Numbered from the stretch's first letter, positions 14,188 to 22,186 are shown. The stretch is DNA of 33,495 nt from Methanobacteriota archaeon (GCA_023457135.1 JAEWMO010000180.1:1-33495), one strand, 5' to 3'. Made by a program: numbers and translations. Notes: generated from the sequence alone by a model not told the origin.

Positions 14188-14925
14188 ATGGATGTCAACG
14201 AACTCGTCAGCATATCGCAGGGATCGCTCGCGATCATGAACCCCACCACCCCCGAGAAGGTGCTCGCCGCCGGACGGGCGGCAGGCCTCCGCAGGGGAAC
14301 CCGCGTCGTCGAGACCGGTTGCGGCAACGGGACGATCCTCGCCCTCTGGGGGCAGGAGTACGGGATATCCGGGCTCGGTATCGAGTCCCGCGAAGACGCC
14401 TGCAGGCGGGCGGAAGAGACGTTCCGGGCGGCGGGGCTCGAGGATTGCCTCAGCGTCCGGTGCATGGACGCCTGCGACTACACCCCTGATGAGCCGTTCG
14501 ACTGCGCCGCCTCGATCGGGGCGTCCCATATCCGGGGCGGGTTTGCAGCGACGCTCGACGCTCTCCTCGGTCTCGTCCACGAGGGGGGGACGATCGTCAT
14601 CGGCGACCGCTGCTGGCGGTCGGACCGCGTCCCGCCGGAGTTCGCCCGCGAGTGGCCCGATGTCCTGACCGGCTACGAGATCCTCGAAACCGCCCGCGAG
14701 GCGGGGCTCGATCTCGCCGCTGTCATCCGGTCGGGTCCTGAAGAGTGGGACCGTTACGAATCGTCGATCTGGCAGGCGGTCCTCGCCTGGCTCGGCGACA
14801 ATCCCGACCATCCCGACCGCGACTTCATGACCGATTACCTCCGCCGTATCCAGGACGAGTACTTCGGCTACGGCAGGGAGTACATGGACTGGGCGATGTA
14901 CGTCATGGTGCCCGGGTTCTGGTGA
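14188..14925 (+). CDS. Class I SAM-dependent methyltransferase
   Basis: The 245-residue protein has the Rossmann-like methyltransferase core. Motif I is RVVETGCGNGTILAL (residues 39-53), an acidic residue ends the second strand (GLGIES), and further motifs are FDCAASIGASHI and GGTIVIGDRCW. The C-terminal part (about 190-245) with YESSIWQAVLAWL and YGREYMDWAMYVM is typical of small-molecule methyltransferases, but the substrate is unknown. The start is set by GGAGG nine bases upstream. The gene is convergent with the Cache lipoprotein, 15 bases away. Confidence 0.88.
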   Translation: MDVNELVSISQGSLAIMNPTTPEKVLAAGRAAGLRRGTRVVETGCGNGTILALWGQEYGISGLGIESREDACRRAEETFRAAGLEDCLSVRCMDACDYTPDEPFDCAASIGASHIRGGFAATLDALLGLVHEGGTIVIGDRCWRSDRVPPEFAREWPDVLTGYEILETAREAGLDLAAVIRSGPEEWDRYESSIWQAVLAWLGDNPDHPDRDFMTDYLRRIQDEYFGYGREYMDWAMYVMVPGFW

Positions 14926-14940
14926 GCTGGAAAAAGGGGG

Positions 14941-16593
14941 TTACGCCCCGGCGTATACGCCGGAGCCGACGAACCATTCTGTGTCCACCGGGGCGACATA
15001 GCAGAGTTTGAGCCCGTCAACCCCGGTATCCGGGTTGTAGTAGGTCATGTAGACGAACCCACCCCCGGCCTCTGCGGCGGCGCTCTCAAGCAGGATCACC
15101 CGGACGCCGTACCGGTCTTCGAGGTCGAGGCGGTTCTTCCCGATAAATTCGGGCTGGTAGGGGAGGGCGAGTGTCGTCCCGTCCGTCCCGTAGGCGAAGA
15201 TGTATGCCCCGCCGTCAGCAAACTCCCCGGAGAGGTCGTTGAACGCGGCGCATGCCGCCTCCCTTCCCTGCTCCTGCGCGAAGTCCCTTGCGGCCTTCAC
15301 CCGCTGCACGAGCGTCTCCCTGATACTCGTGTTGAACGTGGTCCCGGCATCGGGGATGTAGATGCCCGATCCGACGAACCAGGTCTCGTCCACGGGGAGG
15401 ACGTAGCCGAGTTTGAGCTCTTCAGCATACCCCCTCGCCGGGTTCGGGTAGAGATAGTAGATGCCGCCGCCGCCTTCCGCCGCAAGCCGGCTCATGCCGG
15501 CGATGTAGGCCACGCCGCCCGAGTCGTGCACGCCGCTCCGGTCCGTGCCGACGAACCCCTGCTGGAAGGGAAGGGCAAGGACGGTGCCGTTCATGTCGTA
15601 GGCGAAGATGTAGAGTTCGTCCCTGACGAACTCTCCGTCCGGGTCGTTGAATGCGGCGAGCGCGTCAGTGCGGCCGTGCTCCCGGGCATACGCGGCCGCT
15701 TCGGCGACGAAGGCCTTCACCTCGTCGGCCGCGTCCGCCGCCGGCGGCCGACCGCCTGCCGGTGCGACCTGCCGCTCCCCTGCGTCGAGGTTCCACGTGA
15801 CGACGACCCGCCATTCGGCCCCGTCAATCCCGGCGGTGCCCCAGATCGCCTCTTTGGTCACGTTCCGCTCCCAGTTCCGGTCCCAGAACGAGTACTCGAG
15901 AGATCCGGAAGGTTCGGCAACGATCCGGGAGAACGCCTCCTGGAGCCGCGGGGACTGGTAGGCCGGGTCCGAGAAGAGGTTGCGCCCGATCTCCTCGGGG
16001 GTCGTGTCGTAGATCACCATACCATCGGTCTGCGTCACCCAGACATCGTACGGGGTGTCGTTCGTCAGGGGTTCGACCACCCGCCCGATGAGGGCGTCGG
16101 GTCGGTATGCGATGCTCACGGCGCCCAGGTACTCCGGCCCGAAGATCGGGTAACTCTGGGCGACCCCGGAGAACCCTTCCTCCAGGGGGAAGACCCCGCT
16201 GACGATCGGCGCCTGTGCCCGTATCGTCTTCTGTGTCGCGGGATGCGCCGCGAGGCTCACGTTCACAAGTCCCGCATAGTTGTCGGGCACGGCCATGGCC
16301 ACGATGCCGTCTTTTGTTATCACCAGGGTCGACTCCGTCCAGGGGTGGTCCAGCATTGTCTGCCGTATTGCCTCTTTCCCCGCAGCGCTTGCGAGCCCGG
16401 TCTCCCCGGTCACCCGGGCGCTCTCGGCGATCGAGGCCCTGACCGCTTCGAGTTCGTGGTTTATTCCCGAGACGGCATCCTGGAGGACAGTCTCCTCTGT
16501 CGCCTGCAGAGGAGGTTGATCCACACCCATACAGCCTGCCCCGAGCATCGTGACGGCGATGAGAAGGATGACGATTATTGGAGTTATACGCAT
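14941..16593 (-). CDS. Secreted lipoprotein with three Cache-type domains
   Basis: The 550-residue protein starts with a signal peptide and lipobox MLGAGC (C21). Residues 35-285 look like a double-Cache sensor domain (ALIGRVVEPLTNDTPYDVWV, TDGMVIYDTTPEEIGRNLF, EWRVVVTWNLDAG). Two tandem single-Cache units follow at about 290-420 and 425-550. Both have a helix (VKAFVAEAAAYAREHGR and VKAARDFAQEQGREAA), then AAFND, YIFAYD-NGT-LALP, G-N-R/TDRSG and a final VD-EWFVGSG-Y. Cache domains bind amino acids, carboxylates and similar ligands in chemoreceptors and kinases, but this protein has no membrane-crossing or signalling part. It could present ligands to a partner or act like a binding protein. Confidence 0.82.
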   Translation of the reverse strand: MRITPIIVILLIAVTMLGAGCMGVDQPPLQATEETVLQDAVSGINHELEAVRASIAESARVTGETGLASAAGKEAIRQTMLDHPWTESTLVITKDGIVAMAVPDNYAGLVNVSLAAHPATQKTIRAQAPIVSGVFPLEEGFSGVAQSYPIFGPEYLGAVSIAYRPDALIGRVVEPLTNDTPYDVWVTQTDGMVIYDTTPEEIGRNLFSDPAYQSPRLQEAFSRIVAEPSGSLEYSFWDRNWERNVTKEAIWGTAGIDGAEWRVVVTWNLDAGERQVAPAGGRPPAADAADEVKAFVAEAAAYAREHGRTDALAAFNDPDGEFVRDELYIFAYDMNGTVLALPFQQGFVGTDRSGVHDSGGVAYIAGMSRLAAEGGGGIYYLYPNPARGYAEELKLGYVLPVDETWFVGSGIYIPDAGTTFNTSIRETLVQRVKAARDFAQEQGREAACAAFNDLSGEFADGGAYIFAYGTDGTTLALPYQPEFIGKNRLDLEDRYGVRVILLESAAAEAGGGFVYMTYYNPDTGVDGLKLCYVAPVDTEWFVGSGVYAGA

Positions 16594-16610
16594 GATCGAA
16601 ATTATCAGCC

Positions 16611-16626
16611 CGTATTATTAAATACG
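16611..16626 (-). promoter_or_regulatory. Promoter of the Cache lipoprotein gene
   Basis: The minus strand reads CGTATTTAATAATACG, itself a near palindrome, with its TAT about 31 bases before the ATG at 16593. The spacing fits a leaderless transcript. Confidence 0.45.
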
Positions 16627-16741
16627 ATGCATTTTTACTGAATAGTTCGACAAAAAGAGGCGTGACGGTAGGCGGCTGACGCAATCGGGCCGTGTGCGTG
16701 GTGCCGTACGTAAAGGAGCCTGCAGCCCGGCGATCCCAACC

Positions 16742-16747
16742 CTTATC
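16742..16747 (+). promoter_or_regulatory. TATA-like box in front of the DUF72 pseudogene
   Basis: AACCCTTATCGGG has its TAT 29 bases before the old ATG at 16773. It is almost the same as the box of the KTSC gene at 476, so the broken gene may still be transcribed. Confidence 0.45.
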
Positions 16748-16772
16748 GGGCTTGCCCGTCGCCACTCATCGC

Positions 16773-17280
16773 ATGGAGGTCCATGTCGGCCCGTCCGGGG
16801 TCAGGGCTGCGGTGGAGCGTCAAGATGAACCGGTCGGTCACCCACCGGCACCGGTTCAACGAGAAGGCGATCCCTGTCCGGGAGCGGTTCCGCGAGAGGT
16901 TCCGTCCCCTGGACCACCTCGGTGGACGCGATGAGGCGGTCGATCTCGGCCGGCGGTGTGCCGTGGAGGTCCGGAACCCCGGTGTACTCGGTGACGACGG
17001 GGCGTGCCGGCGACTGCAGGAAGCGGCGATCCTGGTCTCGGCCGACTCCCCCGAAGTTCAGGAACGGATATTTCCCGGCGTCGTTATCTACCTCCGGGTG
17101 CATGGGCGGGGACCCGGTACCGCCACGATTATACCGGCAGCGAACTCGCCGATCTCCGGGACGGAATCATCGGTGCCGGCCCGGAGCGGGCATATCTTCT
17201 TCAACAACGATCACGCGATGCTCGAGAACGCGAGAGCCATGATGCGCCTCTTTGCCGGGGTGCTCCCGGCCCGGGGGTGA
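16773..17280 (+). pseudogene. Decayed DUF72-family gene
   Basis: The pieces of a DUF72 protein appear in order but in different frames. The original start MEVHVGPSG is in frame from 16773. RWSVKMNRSVTHRHRF, RERFRPLDHLG, VEVRNP and the segment around VVIYLRVHG are in the frame of 16783. YTGSELADLRDGII is in the frame of 17004. FFNNDHAMLENA, near the C-terminus, returns to the frame of 16783. At least three frameshifts are needed. About 55 residues between the N-terminal glycine motif and RWSVK are gone, and another block after HLG is shortened. DUF72 proteins are normally about 240 residues and of uncertain function. The promoter box is intact. Confidence 0.75.
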
Positions 17281-17540
17281 GAAACAATCTTTCTCCCGAT
17301 CCCGGTCATTTTCTGGTTTGTTTCATTATTCGCGTCTGGTGTGTTGCAGGTAATCGGGAAAACACCGGACTGTTCAAAAGTTTTTCGGCAAATCCCGGCG
17401 AAAATGGGGATTGACGGATGATGGTAAATAGAATTGCATAAATATCGCGTGCATCATCTAATTTTGGGGAACCTTACCCCGATGACATGAGAGAACTGTA
17501 AACGCGAGTGGAGCGCATCCCAGAAGGGACGTGCTCGCAC
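17281..17540. other. Intergenic region with promoter-like box and hairpin
   Basis: This AT-richer gap lies between the DUF72 pseudogene and the 3' end of the LarC-like gene. It has no credible reading frame. It holds a TATA-like GCATAAATATCG near 17439-17450 on the plus strand, a short hairpin GGGGAACCTTACCCC (17466-17480) about 25 bases further on, and a long hairpin described separately. Together these could be a small RNA gene of about 75 bases. Confidence 0.35.
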
Positions 17541-17541
17541 T
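17507..17541. other. Strong stem-loop next to the LarC-like stop codon
   Basis: The 35-base segment folds into a stem of 14 pairs (one of them G-T) with one bulged G, one A-C mismatch and a four-base loop AGAA closed by CCC/GGG. It starts at the last base of the LarC-like stop codon on the minus strand and could shield that mRNA's 3' end. Read on the plus strand, it could instead be the 3' part of a small RNA driven from the box near 17440. There is no T-run beside it. Confidence 0.5.
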
Positions 17542-18806
17542 CACTCGTTGCGTGCGGTGTTCAGCACGTTTGGGCGGTCGGGTGGGCATCCACCCCCCGC
17601 ACCATCTTCTGGCGCGGTGCGCTCTCTTCTTCGCTCCGACAGGTATAACCTGACTTCGTCGTTCACGAACCGGAGCGGGAGAGCCTGATCCCGGGCAATC
17701 GCCGCGAGATCTTCGTACTCGGGTTTTTCTGCGATCAAGCGGCCGTTTGCGGTCGAGGTCTTCACCCGGACAGGATACTCCCTGCCGCCAAGGCTGACCA
17801 GATGTTCCTCCCTGTGCCGGTCCGCAACCACTTTCCGGAACTCGTGCACCCGGACACCGAGTGTCCCGGTCTCCTCCATCAGGACCCGCACCAGGCGGCC
17901 CTCCGCCGCTGCCGCAGCCATCACCGAGACGACACTGACGGGCCGGTTCTTCTTCCCGAACGCGGGGGTGACGAAGACGTCCACCGCCCCCTCCGCAAAG
18001 AGGCGTTCGACCGCGTAGCCGATCGCCTCCCCGGAGACGTCGTCGAGGTTTGTCTCGAGCATGACCATCCGGTCCTCCCCCGGCGGCAGGCTCTCCCCCT
18101 CCACCACCCTGAGCAGGCCGGATCGCTCCGGGGCAGCCCGGATGCCGTAACCGACCCGGACAGGGACCATCGCCGGGTAGGCACTCAAGGAACCCTCCGC
18201 GAGGGCCGCGAGCAGCGCCGCTCCCGTCGGCGTGGTCAGTTCTGTGTCGGCGGGGGTTGAAGAGAAGGGGAACCGGTGCCGGGCGAGGATCTCGAGCGTT
18301 GCGGGTCGCGGGCCGGGGATCCCGCCGGACCCGGTTTTGATCGTCCCGCCGCCGAGCGCCGGTGAAATCGCCGTGATCCTCCCGCTGAGAAGCCCTGCCC
18401 GGTCGAGGAGGAGCATCGTCCCGGCGACGGAGAAGATCGTCTCCGCCGGGGCAGCCATGCGCCCGGCCCTGACAGCGGCGAGGTCGCCGATGACGGCGAG
18501 CGCCCGCGACCGTGCGCCGGCAGAGAGGCCTGCGGTCTCTGTGGCCCCGGCGGCTGATTCAAGGAGATCTTCTCTGCCGCCCCCGCCGCCCTCTCCCCGG
18601 ATATCGACCGTGAGGCAGGTTGCGACGGCTTCGCCGGTGTCCACCGTCTCCACCCCATAGCGGAACTCCCGGCAGAGCCCGAGGTCCCGGATAGCGTCGG
18701 CCAGCGGGTCGAGCGCCTCTTGCTCCCCGGTGAGGTCAATGAGGGAGGCAAGGAGCAGATCCCCCGCTATCCCTGAGCACCCGGGGTCGATGACGAGGAC
18801 CTTCAT
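17541..18806 (-). CDS. Divergent LarC-like (DUF111) protein
   Basis: The 421-residue protein aligns along its length with LarC, which inserts nickel into the pincer cofactor of lactate racemase-type enzymes. Matches are the opening VLVIDPGCSGIAGDLLLASL, TAISPALGGGTIKTGSGGIP followed by PATLEIL, ELTTPTGAALLAALAEG, and the C-terminal domain with ETNLDDVSGEAIGYAVERLF and VDVFVTPAFGKKNRP. The family's metal-site motif HEVGAVDSIVD is missing: the equivalent stretch reads PAETIFSVAGTMLLLD. There is also no His-rich loop; a Gly/Glu run (GEGGGGG) stands there. It may use another metal or substrate. The ATG at 18806 matches the LarC N-terminus; the frame could extend to 18848. It follows the 613-residue gene by 16 bases on the same strand. 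Confidence 0.78.
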   Translation of the reverse strand: MKVLVIDPGCSGIAGDLLLASLIDLTGEQEALDPLADAIRDLGLCREFRYGVETVDTGEAVATCLTVDIRGEGGGGGREDLLESAAGATETAGLSAGARSRALAVIGDLAAVRAGRMAAPAETIFSVAGTMLLLDRAGLLSGRITAISPALGGGTIKTGSGGIPGPRPATLEILARHRFPFSSTPADTELTTPTGAALLAALAEGSLSAYPAMVPVRVGYGIRAAPERSGLLRVVEGESLPPGEDRMVMLETNLDDVSGEAIGYAVERLFAEGAVDVFVTPAFGKKNRPVSVVSVMAAAAAEGRLVRVLMEETGTLGVRVHEFRKVVADRHREEHLVSLGGREYPVRVKTSTANGRLIAEKPEYEDLAAIARDQALPLRFVNDEVRLYLSERRRERTAPEDGAGGGCPPDRPNVLNTARNE

Positions 18807-18822
18807 GCTCCCGGAAGGACCC

Positions 18823-20664
18823 TTACGCCCCCTCTTCCGGCGCACCAAGGCTCACGGAGATCGCTCCCGCCAGTTCCGCCACCCGTGCCGCCGTCTCGCG
18901 GCCGCCGGGGATGGCGTTCGTCAGGTATGCCCCTTTCGCGGCCTTCTTTGCCGCCTCGGCCGGCTCGGTGCCGAGCGCGGCCGCGACCGCGGCGGGCACG
19001 GTCATGTTGATGATGGTGTGCCCGGCGTACTGCATCTCCTGCGCGAGGACGGCCCCGACGAAGATGGCGGTGCCCATGTCGGGGTCGTCCCGCCCCTTCC
19101 CTTCGAGGGCGTATTCGGGGACCACCCGGGCCGTGAGATTCTCGATGTGGTAGTCCTTCCCGTCGATCGCGATATCATAGGAGACCTTGGCGTCGAACCC
19201 CCAGTATTTCGCAGTGAAGGGATCGGTCCTTCGTGCGTGGGGTCCGATCTCCGTGAACCGGAACTCGATCTTCTTCCCGGTGAACCCGGCGAGGGCCGCC
19301 GAGCCCCGGCGTTCGACGAGGGCTCTCCGCTCGTTGTCGAGGGCCCCTGCGGCATCTTCCAGCGATCTGCCCGCTTTAAGCATCTCGTAGACCTTCACCG
19401 CCCGCCGGTAGATCGCCCGGTCCCGCGCCGGTTCGCTCGCCCGGATGCAGGCCTCCGAGACCGAACCGCGGTTCACGACCTCCGCCTTCCGGACGATCGT
19501 GTTCAGGGCGCAGAGGGCGAGCTCCGGGTCGATGAAGGACTGCATCTTGTAGTCCCGGATCGTCTCCGCCGTCTTCGCAACGTCGCCGCCGTTCGCGAGC
19601 AGCAGCCGGAGCGCCGGCAGGATGTCGCCGGCGAGGTGGCCGAGGGGGACGTTCACCGGCCCGCCGGAGAACCCGGCCCCGATCATGGCGGACTCCTGGA
19701 ACCCGGCGAAGAGCTCGTTTGTGACCATCGACCCGATCACCGACGGTCCGCCGACGTCCTTTAAGATCAGCCCGAAGTCGCCGACAATCCGGGCGGTGTC
19801 GAACTCCTCCCCGGTCCCCCGCATGTGGATCTTCTCCGGGAGCCTCGCCGCCTCGACGGCGCCTTTCCCGGCGAGGTAGGCGGAGTCGATCTCGCCGAAC
19901 TTCCCGAACTCTTCGCCGAGCATGGCATCGGGGTGGACGAGCTCCATCGTCACCGCCGAGGCGATCAGGGCCGGCCAGAGGGGGTAGGGCGTCGTCCCGG
20001 CACCCTCCATGCTCCGCATCAGCGCCTCGGTCCCGACCTTCGCGGCGTTCCGGGCAAGTTCGGGGATGTTGTAGTCCTCGCCGAGGGCGGCGTGGCCCAT
20101 GACCCCGCCGCCGGCGACGAAGGGCGGCAGGACCGCGCCGTCGAGGCGGGTCAGTCTCTTATCCATCAGGGCCTCGTAGATCGCGAGGTACGCGGGGAAC
20201 GCCGGGACCCGGTGGGTGAACTTGTTCGTCGTCAGGGCGATCGCGCTCGTCCGGTCGCCGCCGGCGTGCATCCGGGCGATGGCGCCGAGTTTCCGGTTTC
20301 CGAGCGGCACGCCGGCGCGGGCGCAGCTCCCGGAGAAGTAGGCGAGCGTCGCGACGATCAGCGCCGCATTCGCCGGTTCCGCCCCGCCCTGCCGGGCCTC
20401 GCCCACCGCCTTCCCGATGACCGAGTCAAGCGGCAGGTGAGGGGCCGAAGCATCGACCACCGTCATATTCATCAGGTGCATCTCCGGTGCGCCGATGTTG
20501 CAGAAGATATCCTCGGCAAGCGAGTTCGCCGCGGCAAACGCCGGGATCACGAGTGCCCCGTGGCCGCGGGTCGCCGCCTCCAGCTTGTCGTTCGTCATGT
20601 AATCGGGCTTGAACGTCGCGGCGTGGGCCGCGGCGAGAAGCACTCTCTCCCGTTCGGTATCCAT
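18823..20664 (-). CDS. Unrecognised 613-residue protein upstream of the LarC-like gene
   Basis: I cannot assign a family with confidence; DUF2193, a large methanogen family, is a possibility from memory only. The protein is soluble and rich in Ala and Gly, with long helices and glycine-rich loops such as PPFVAGGGVMGHAALGEDYN, MIGAGFSGGPVNVPLGHLAG and KDVGGPSVIGSMVTNELFAG. Possible metal or catalytic residues include the Cys in ACIRAS and GSCARAG and the His in TRGHG, MHLMN and YAGHTIINM. These loops look like an enzyme core rather than a structural protein. The mRNA has AGGAGGT about nine bases before the ATG and a TATA-like box further up. The LarC-like gene follows by 16 bases, so the pair is probably one operon and one pathway. 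Confidence 0.8.
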   Translation of the reverse strand: MDTERERVLLAAAHAATFKPDYMTNDKLEAATRGHGALVIPAFAAANSLAEDIFCNIGAPEMHLMNMTVVDASAPHLPLDSVIGKAVGEARQGGAEPANAALIVATLAYFSGSCARAGVPLGNRKLGAIARMHAGGDRTSAIALTTNKFTHRVPAFPAYLAIYEALMDKRLTRLDGAVLPPFVAGGGVMGHAALGEDYNIPELARNAAKVGTEALMRSMEGAGTTPYPLWPALIASAVTMELVHPDAMLGEEFGKFGEIDSAYLAGKGAVEAARLPEKIHMRGTGEEFDTARIVGDFGLILKDVGGPSVIGSMVTNELFAGFQESAMIGAGFSGGPVNVPLGHLAGDILPALRLLLANGGDVAKTAETIRDYKMQSFIDPELALCALNTIVRKAEVVNRGSVSEACIRASEPARDRAIYRRAVKVYEMLKAGRSLEDAAGALDNERRALVERRGSAALAGFTGKKIEFRFTEIGPHARRTDPFTAKYWGFDAKVSYDIAIDGKDYHIENLTARVVPEYALEGKGRDDPDMGTAIFVGAVLAQEMQYAGHTIINMTVPAAVAAALGTEPAEAAKKAAKGAYLTNAIPGGRETAARVAELAGAISVSLGAPEEGA

Positions 20665-20708
20665 GATCCGGTAACCTCCTGTTCCCTGGACGTCAACAGA
20701 AGGCTATC

Positions 20709-20720
20709 AGCATAAAAACG
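20709..20720 (-). promoter_or_regulatory. Promoter of the 613-residue/LarC-like operon
   Basis: The minus strand reads CGTTTTTATGCTG, a TATA-like box about 50 bases before the ATG at 20664. The leader of about 25 bases contains AGGAGGT as ribosome binding site. Confidence 0.45.
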
Positions 20721-20819
20721 TGCCGCCCATGCGGACGGATTGCATCCCCGATCAAGGTGACGTCACGCGAAGAAGGAGAGCATGTTGCCGGATCCCGGTC
20801 AGGGATCCGAAGGGCCGTA

Positions 20820-21311
20820 TCACATATACAGCGCCTGGAGAGCGACGACCTCGGCGCTGTCTTTTGCCCCCGCGTAGTCCTCGAGGGGATCGGCGTTCAC
20901 CTCGAGGAACCGGAGCCCCCACCCGAACGGGGCGAGGATCTCCTGTGCCTGTTCCTTTTCGCCGAGGATGTAGAGGGTCGCGGCCATCGCCTCCACCGAC
21001 GTCAGCCTGAGGGGCCGGCCGAAGTTCACGGGGTTTGCAGCAACGAGGTAGGGGAGCGCCCGGCGGTTGCGCCAGGAGGCGACGGCCCCGGTGTCGAGGA
21101 CCTCCCAGGAGCAGTCGAGCGCCGTTATCGAGGGGAGGTTCCGGTCGGCGGGGGAGACCGCTCGCTCCGCCGTCGGGTCGAGGAGGAGGGTCGAGCGGGG
21201 GATCTTTACGATGCTCGTGACGATCGAGACGAGCCCGCGCTGGGCGAGTTTCTTCATCGTGCACTTCCGGGGGTCGCAGGTATTGTCCCGGTACGCGTAG
21301 AGCCGTATCAT
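20820..21311 (-). CDS. tsr3: Tsr3-type rRNA aminocarboxypropyltransferase
   Basis: The 163-residue protein matches Tsr3 (DUF367), which transfers the 3-amino-3-carboxypropyl group of S-adenosylmethionine to a modified uridine of small-subunit rRNA during ribosome maturation. Landmarks are RLYAYRDNTCDPRKCTMKKL near the start, LLDPTAERAVSPADR, ITALDCSWE, LPYLVAANPVNFGRPLRLTS and WGLRFLEVN. The length is usual for archaea. The ATG at 21311 begins right at the conserved IRLYAYRD; the frame could start at 21347, but that would overlap the divergent gene's start codon. The start codons of the two divergent genes are only 35 bases apart. Confidence 0.92.
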   Translation of the reverse strand: MIRLYAYRDNTCDPRKCTMKKLAQRGLVSIVTSIVKIPRSTLLLDPTAERAVSPADRNLPSITALDCSWEVLDTGAVASWRNRRALPYLVAANPVNFGRPLRLTSVEAMAATLYILGEKEQAQEILAPFGWGLRFLEVNADPLEDYAGAKDSAEVVALQALYM

Positions 21312-21317
21312 CTGCCT

Positions 21318-21347
21318 TGTTATGGTACGCCGCCGAGATCCTATCAA
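21318..21347. promoter_or_regulatory. Interlocked divergent promoters
   Basis: The plus-strand gene has TTGTTATGG (box near 21320-21324) 26 bases before its ATG at 21347. The minus-strand tsr3 gene has TTGATAGG (about 21340-21347) some 32 bases before its ATG at 21311. Each box lies at or beside the expected transcript start of the other gene, so the two transcription complexes could not bind at once. Box assignments are by eye. Confidence 0.35.
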
Positions 21348-22186
21348 TGTACGTGCTCGTCGCTCCCTGCATCCTCGCCCCCGCCTGCCGCGCCCGCGGG
21401 ATAACGACCGATGAGGATCTCCGCTACTTCCGCCGGGCCGTCGAACGCTGCCGGCGCTTCTCGATCGATATGGTCCCGCTCCCCTGCCCGGAGACGATCT
21501 ATCTCGGCGCCGACCGGGAGCCGGGCTCGTTCCTCGACCGGCTCGCGACCCCGGAGTTTTCGGCGCTCCTCGACCGGCTCGAGGCGGAGGTCCGGACCCT
21601 CATCCGGGAACGGGGCGAGCCGCCCCTTGCCATCGTCGGGGTGGACTCCTCTCCCACCTGCGGCGTGACGGCAACCTACTACTCGTCGGAGAAACAGCCC
21701 GGCCGCGGGGCGTTCCTTGCCCGGTTCCCGGAGATCCCGGCGGTCGACGTGAAGGAGTTTTCCCGCTACCGCATCTACCTTGCAGCCCCCCTCTTCTCGG
21801 AGGCCGAGAGGAATTACAACCTCGTCCTCCACGACCTCCTCGAGGCCCATCTCTTCGACGTCTACCTCCCGCAGGAGGTGGGGGATACGAGCCATACCCG
21901 GTGCCGGGAGGAGAACGGGGCCATCTTCGCGCAGCACCTCCGCACACTCCAGGATATCGACATCGTCGTCGCGGTCATCGACGGGGCGGATGCCGATTCA
22001 GGGACATCGTGGGAGATGGGGTATGCGTATGCCCTCGGGAAAAAGATCTTCGCCCTCAGGACCGACTTCCGGATCGCCGGACGGAATGAGCTCGTCAACC
22101 TGATGCTCGAGGAGGCGGCGCGGGTGGTCACGGCAAAAGAGGACCTCCCCCGGGCGCTCGGCTCCCTTCTATTGGCGTCAGGGTGA
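21347..22186 (+). CDS. TudS-like desulfidase fused to nucleoside 2-deoxyribosyltransferase
   Basis: The 279-residue protein has two parts. Residues 1-138 resemble the DUF523/TudS-related (CD3072-type) thiouracil desulfidases, with C8 in VAPCILAPACRARG, C47 in PLPCPETIYLGADRE and C105 in GVDSSPTCG spaced as possible ligands of a [4Fe-4S] cluster. Residues 140-279 resemble a nucleoside 2-deoxyribosyltransferase: YRIYLAAPLFSEAERNYN, VYLPQE, DIDIVVAVIDGADADSGTSW, and the catalytic Glu in EMGYAYALGKKIFAL (E223). Such enzymes exchange or hydrolyse the base of a nucleoside. The fusion suggests salvage of thiolated nucleobases or nucleosides, for example from tRNA breakdown; this is inference. It is divergent from tsr3 and overlaps the convergent RsbW-like gene by nine bases. 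Confidence 0.8.
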   Translation: MYVLVAPCILAPACRARGITTDEDLRYFRRAVERCRRFSIDMVPLPCPETIYLGADREPGSFLDRLATPEFSALLDRLEAEVRTLIRERGEPPLAIVGVDSSPTCGVTATYYSSEKQPGRGAFLARFPEIPAVDVKEFSRYRIYLAAPLFSEAERNYNLVLHDLLEAHLFDVYLPQEVGDTSHTRCREENGAIFAQHLRTLQDIDIVVAVIDGADADSGTSWEMGYAYALGKKIFALRTDFRIAGRNELVNLMLEEAARVVTAKEDLPRALGSLLLASG

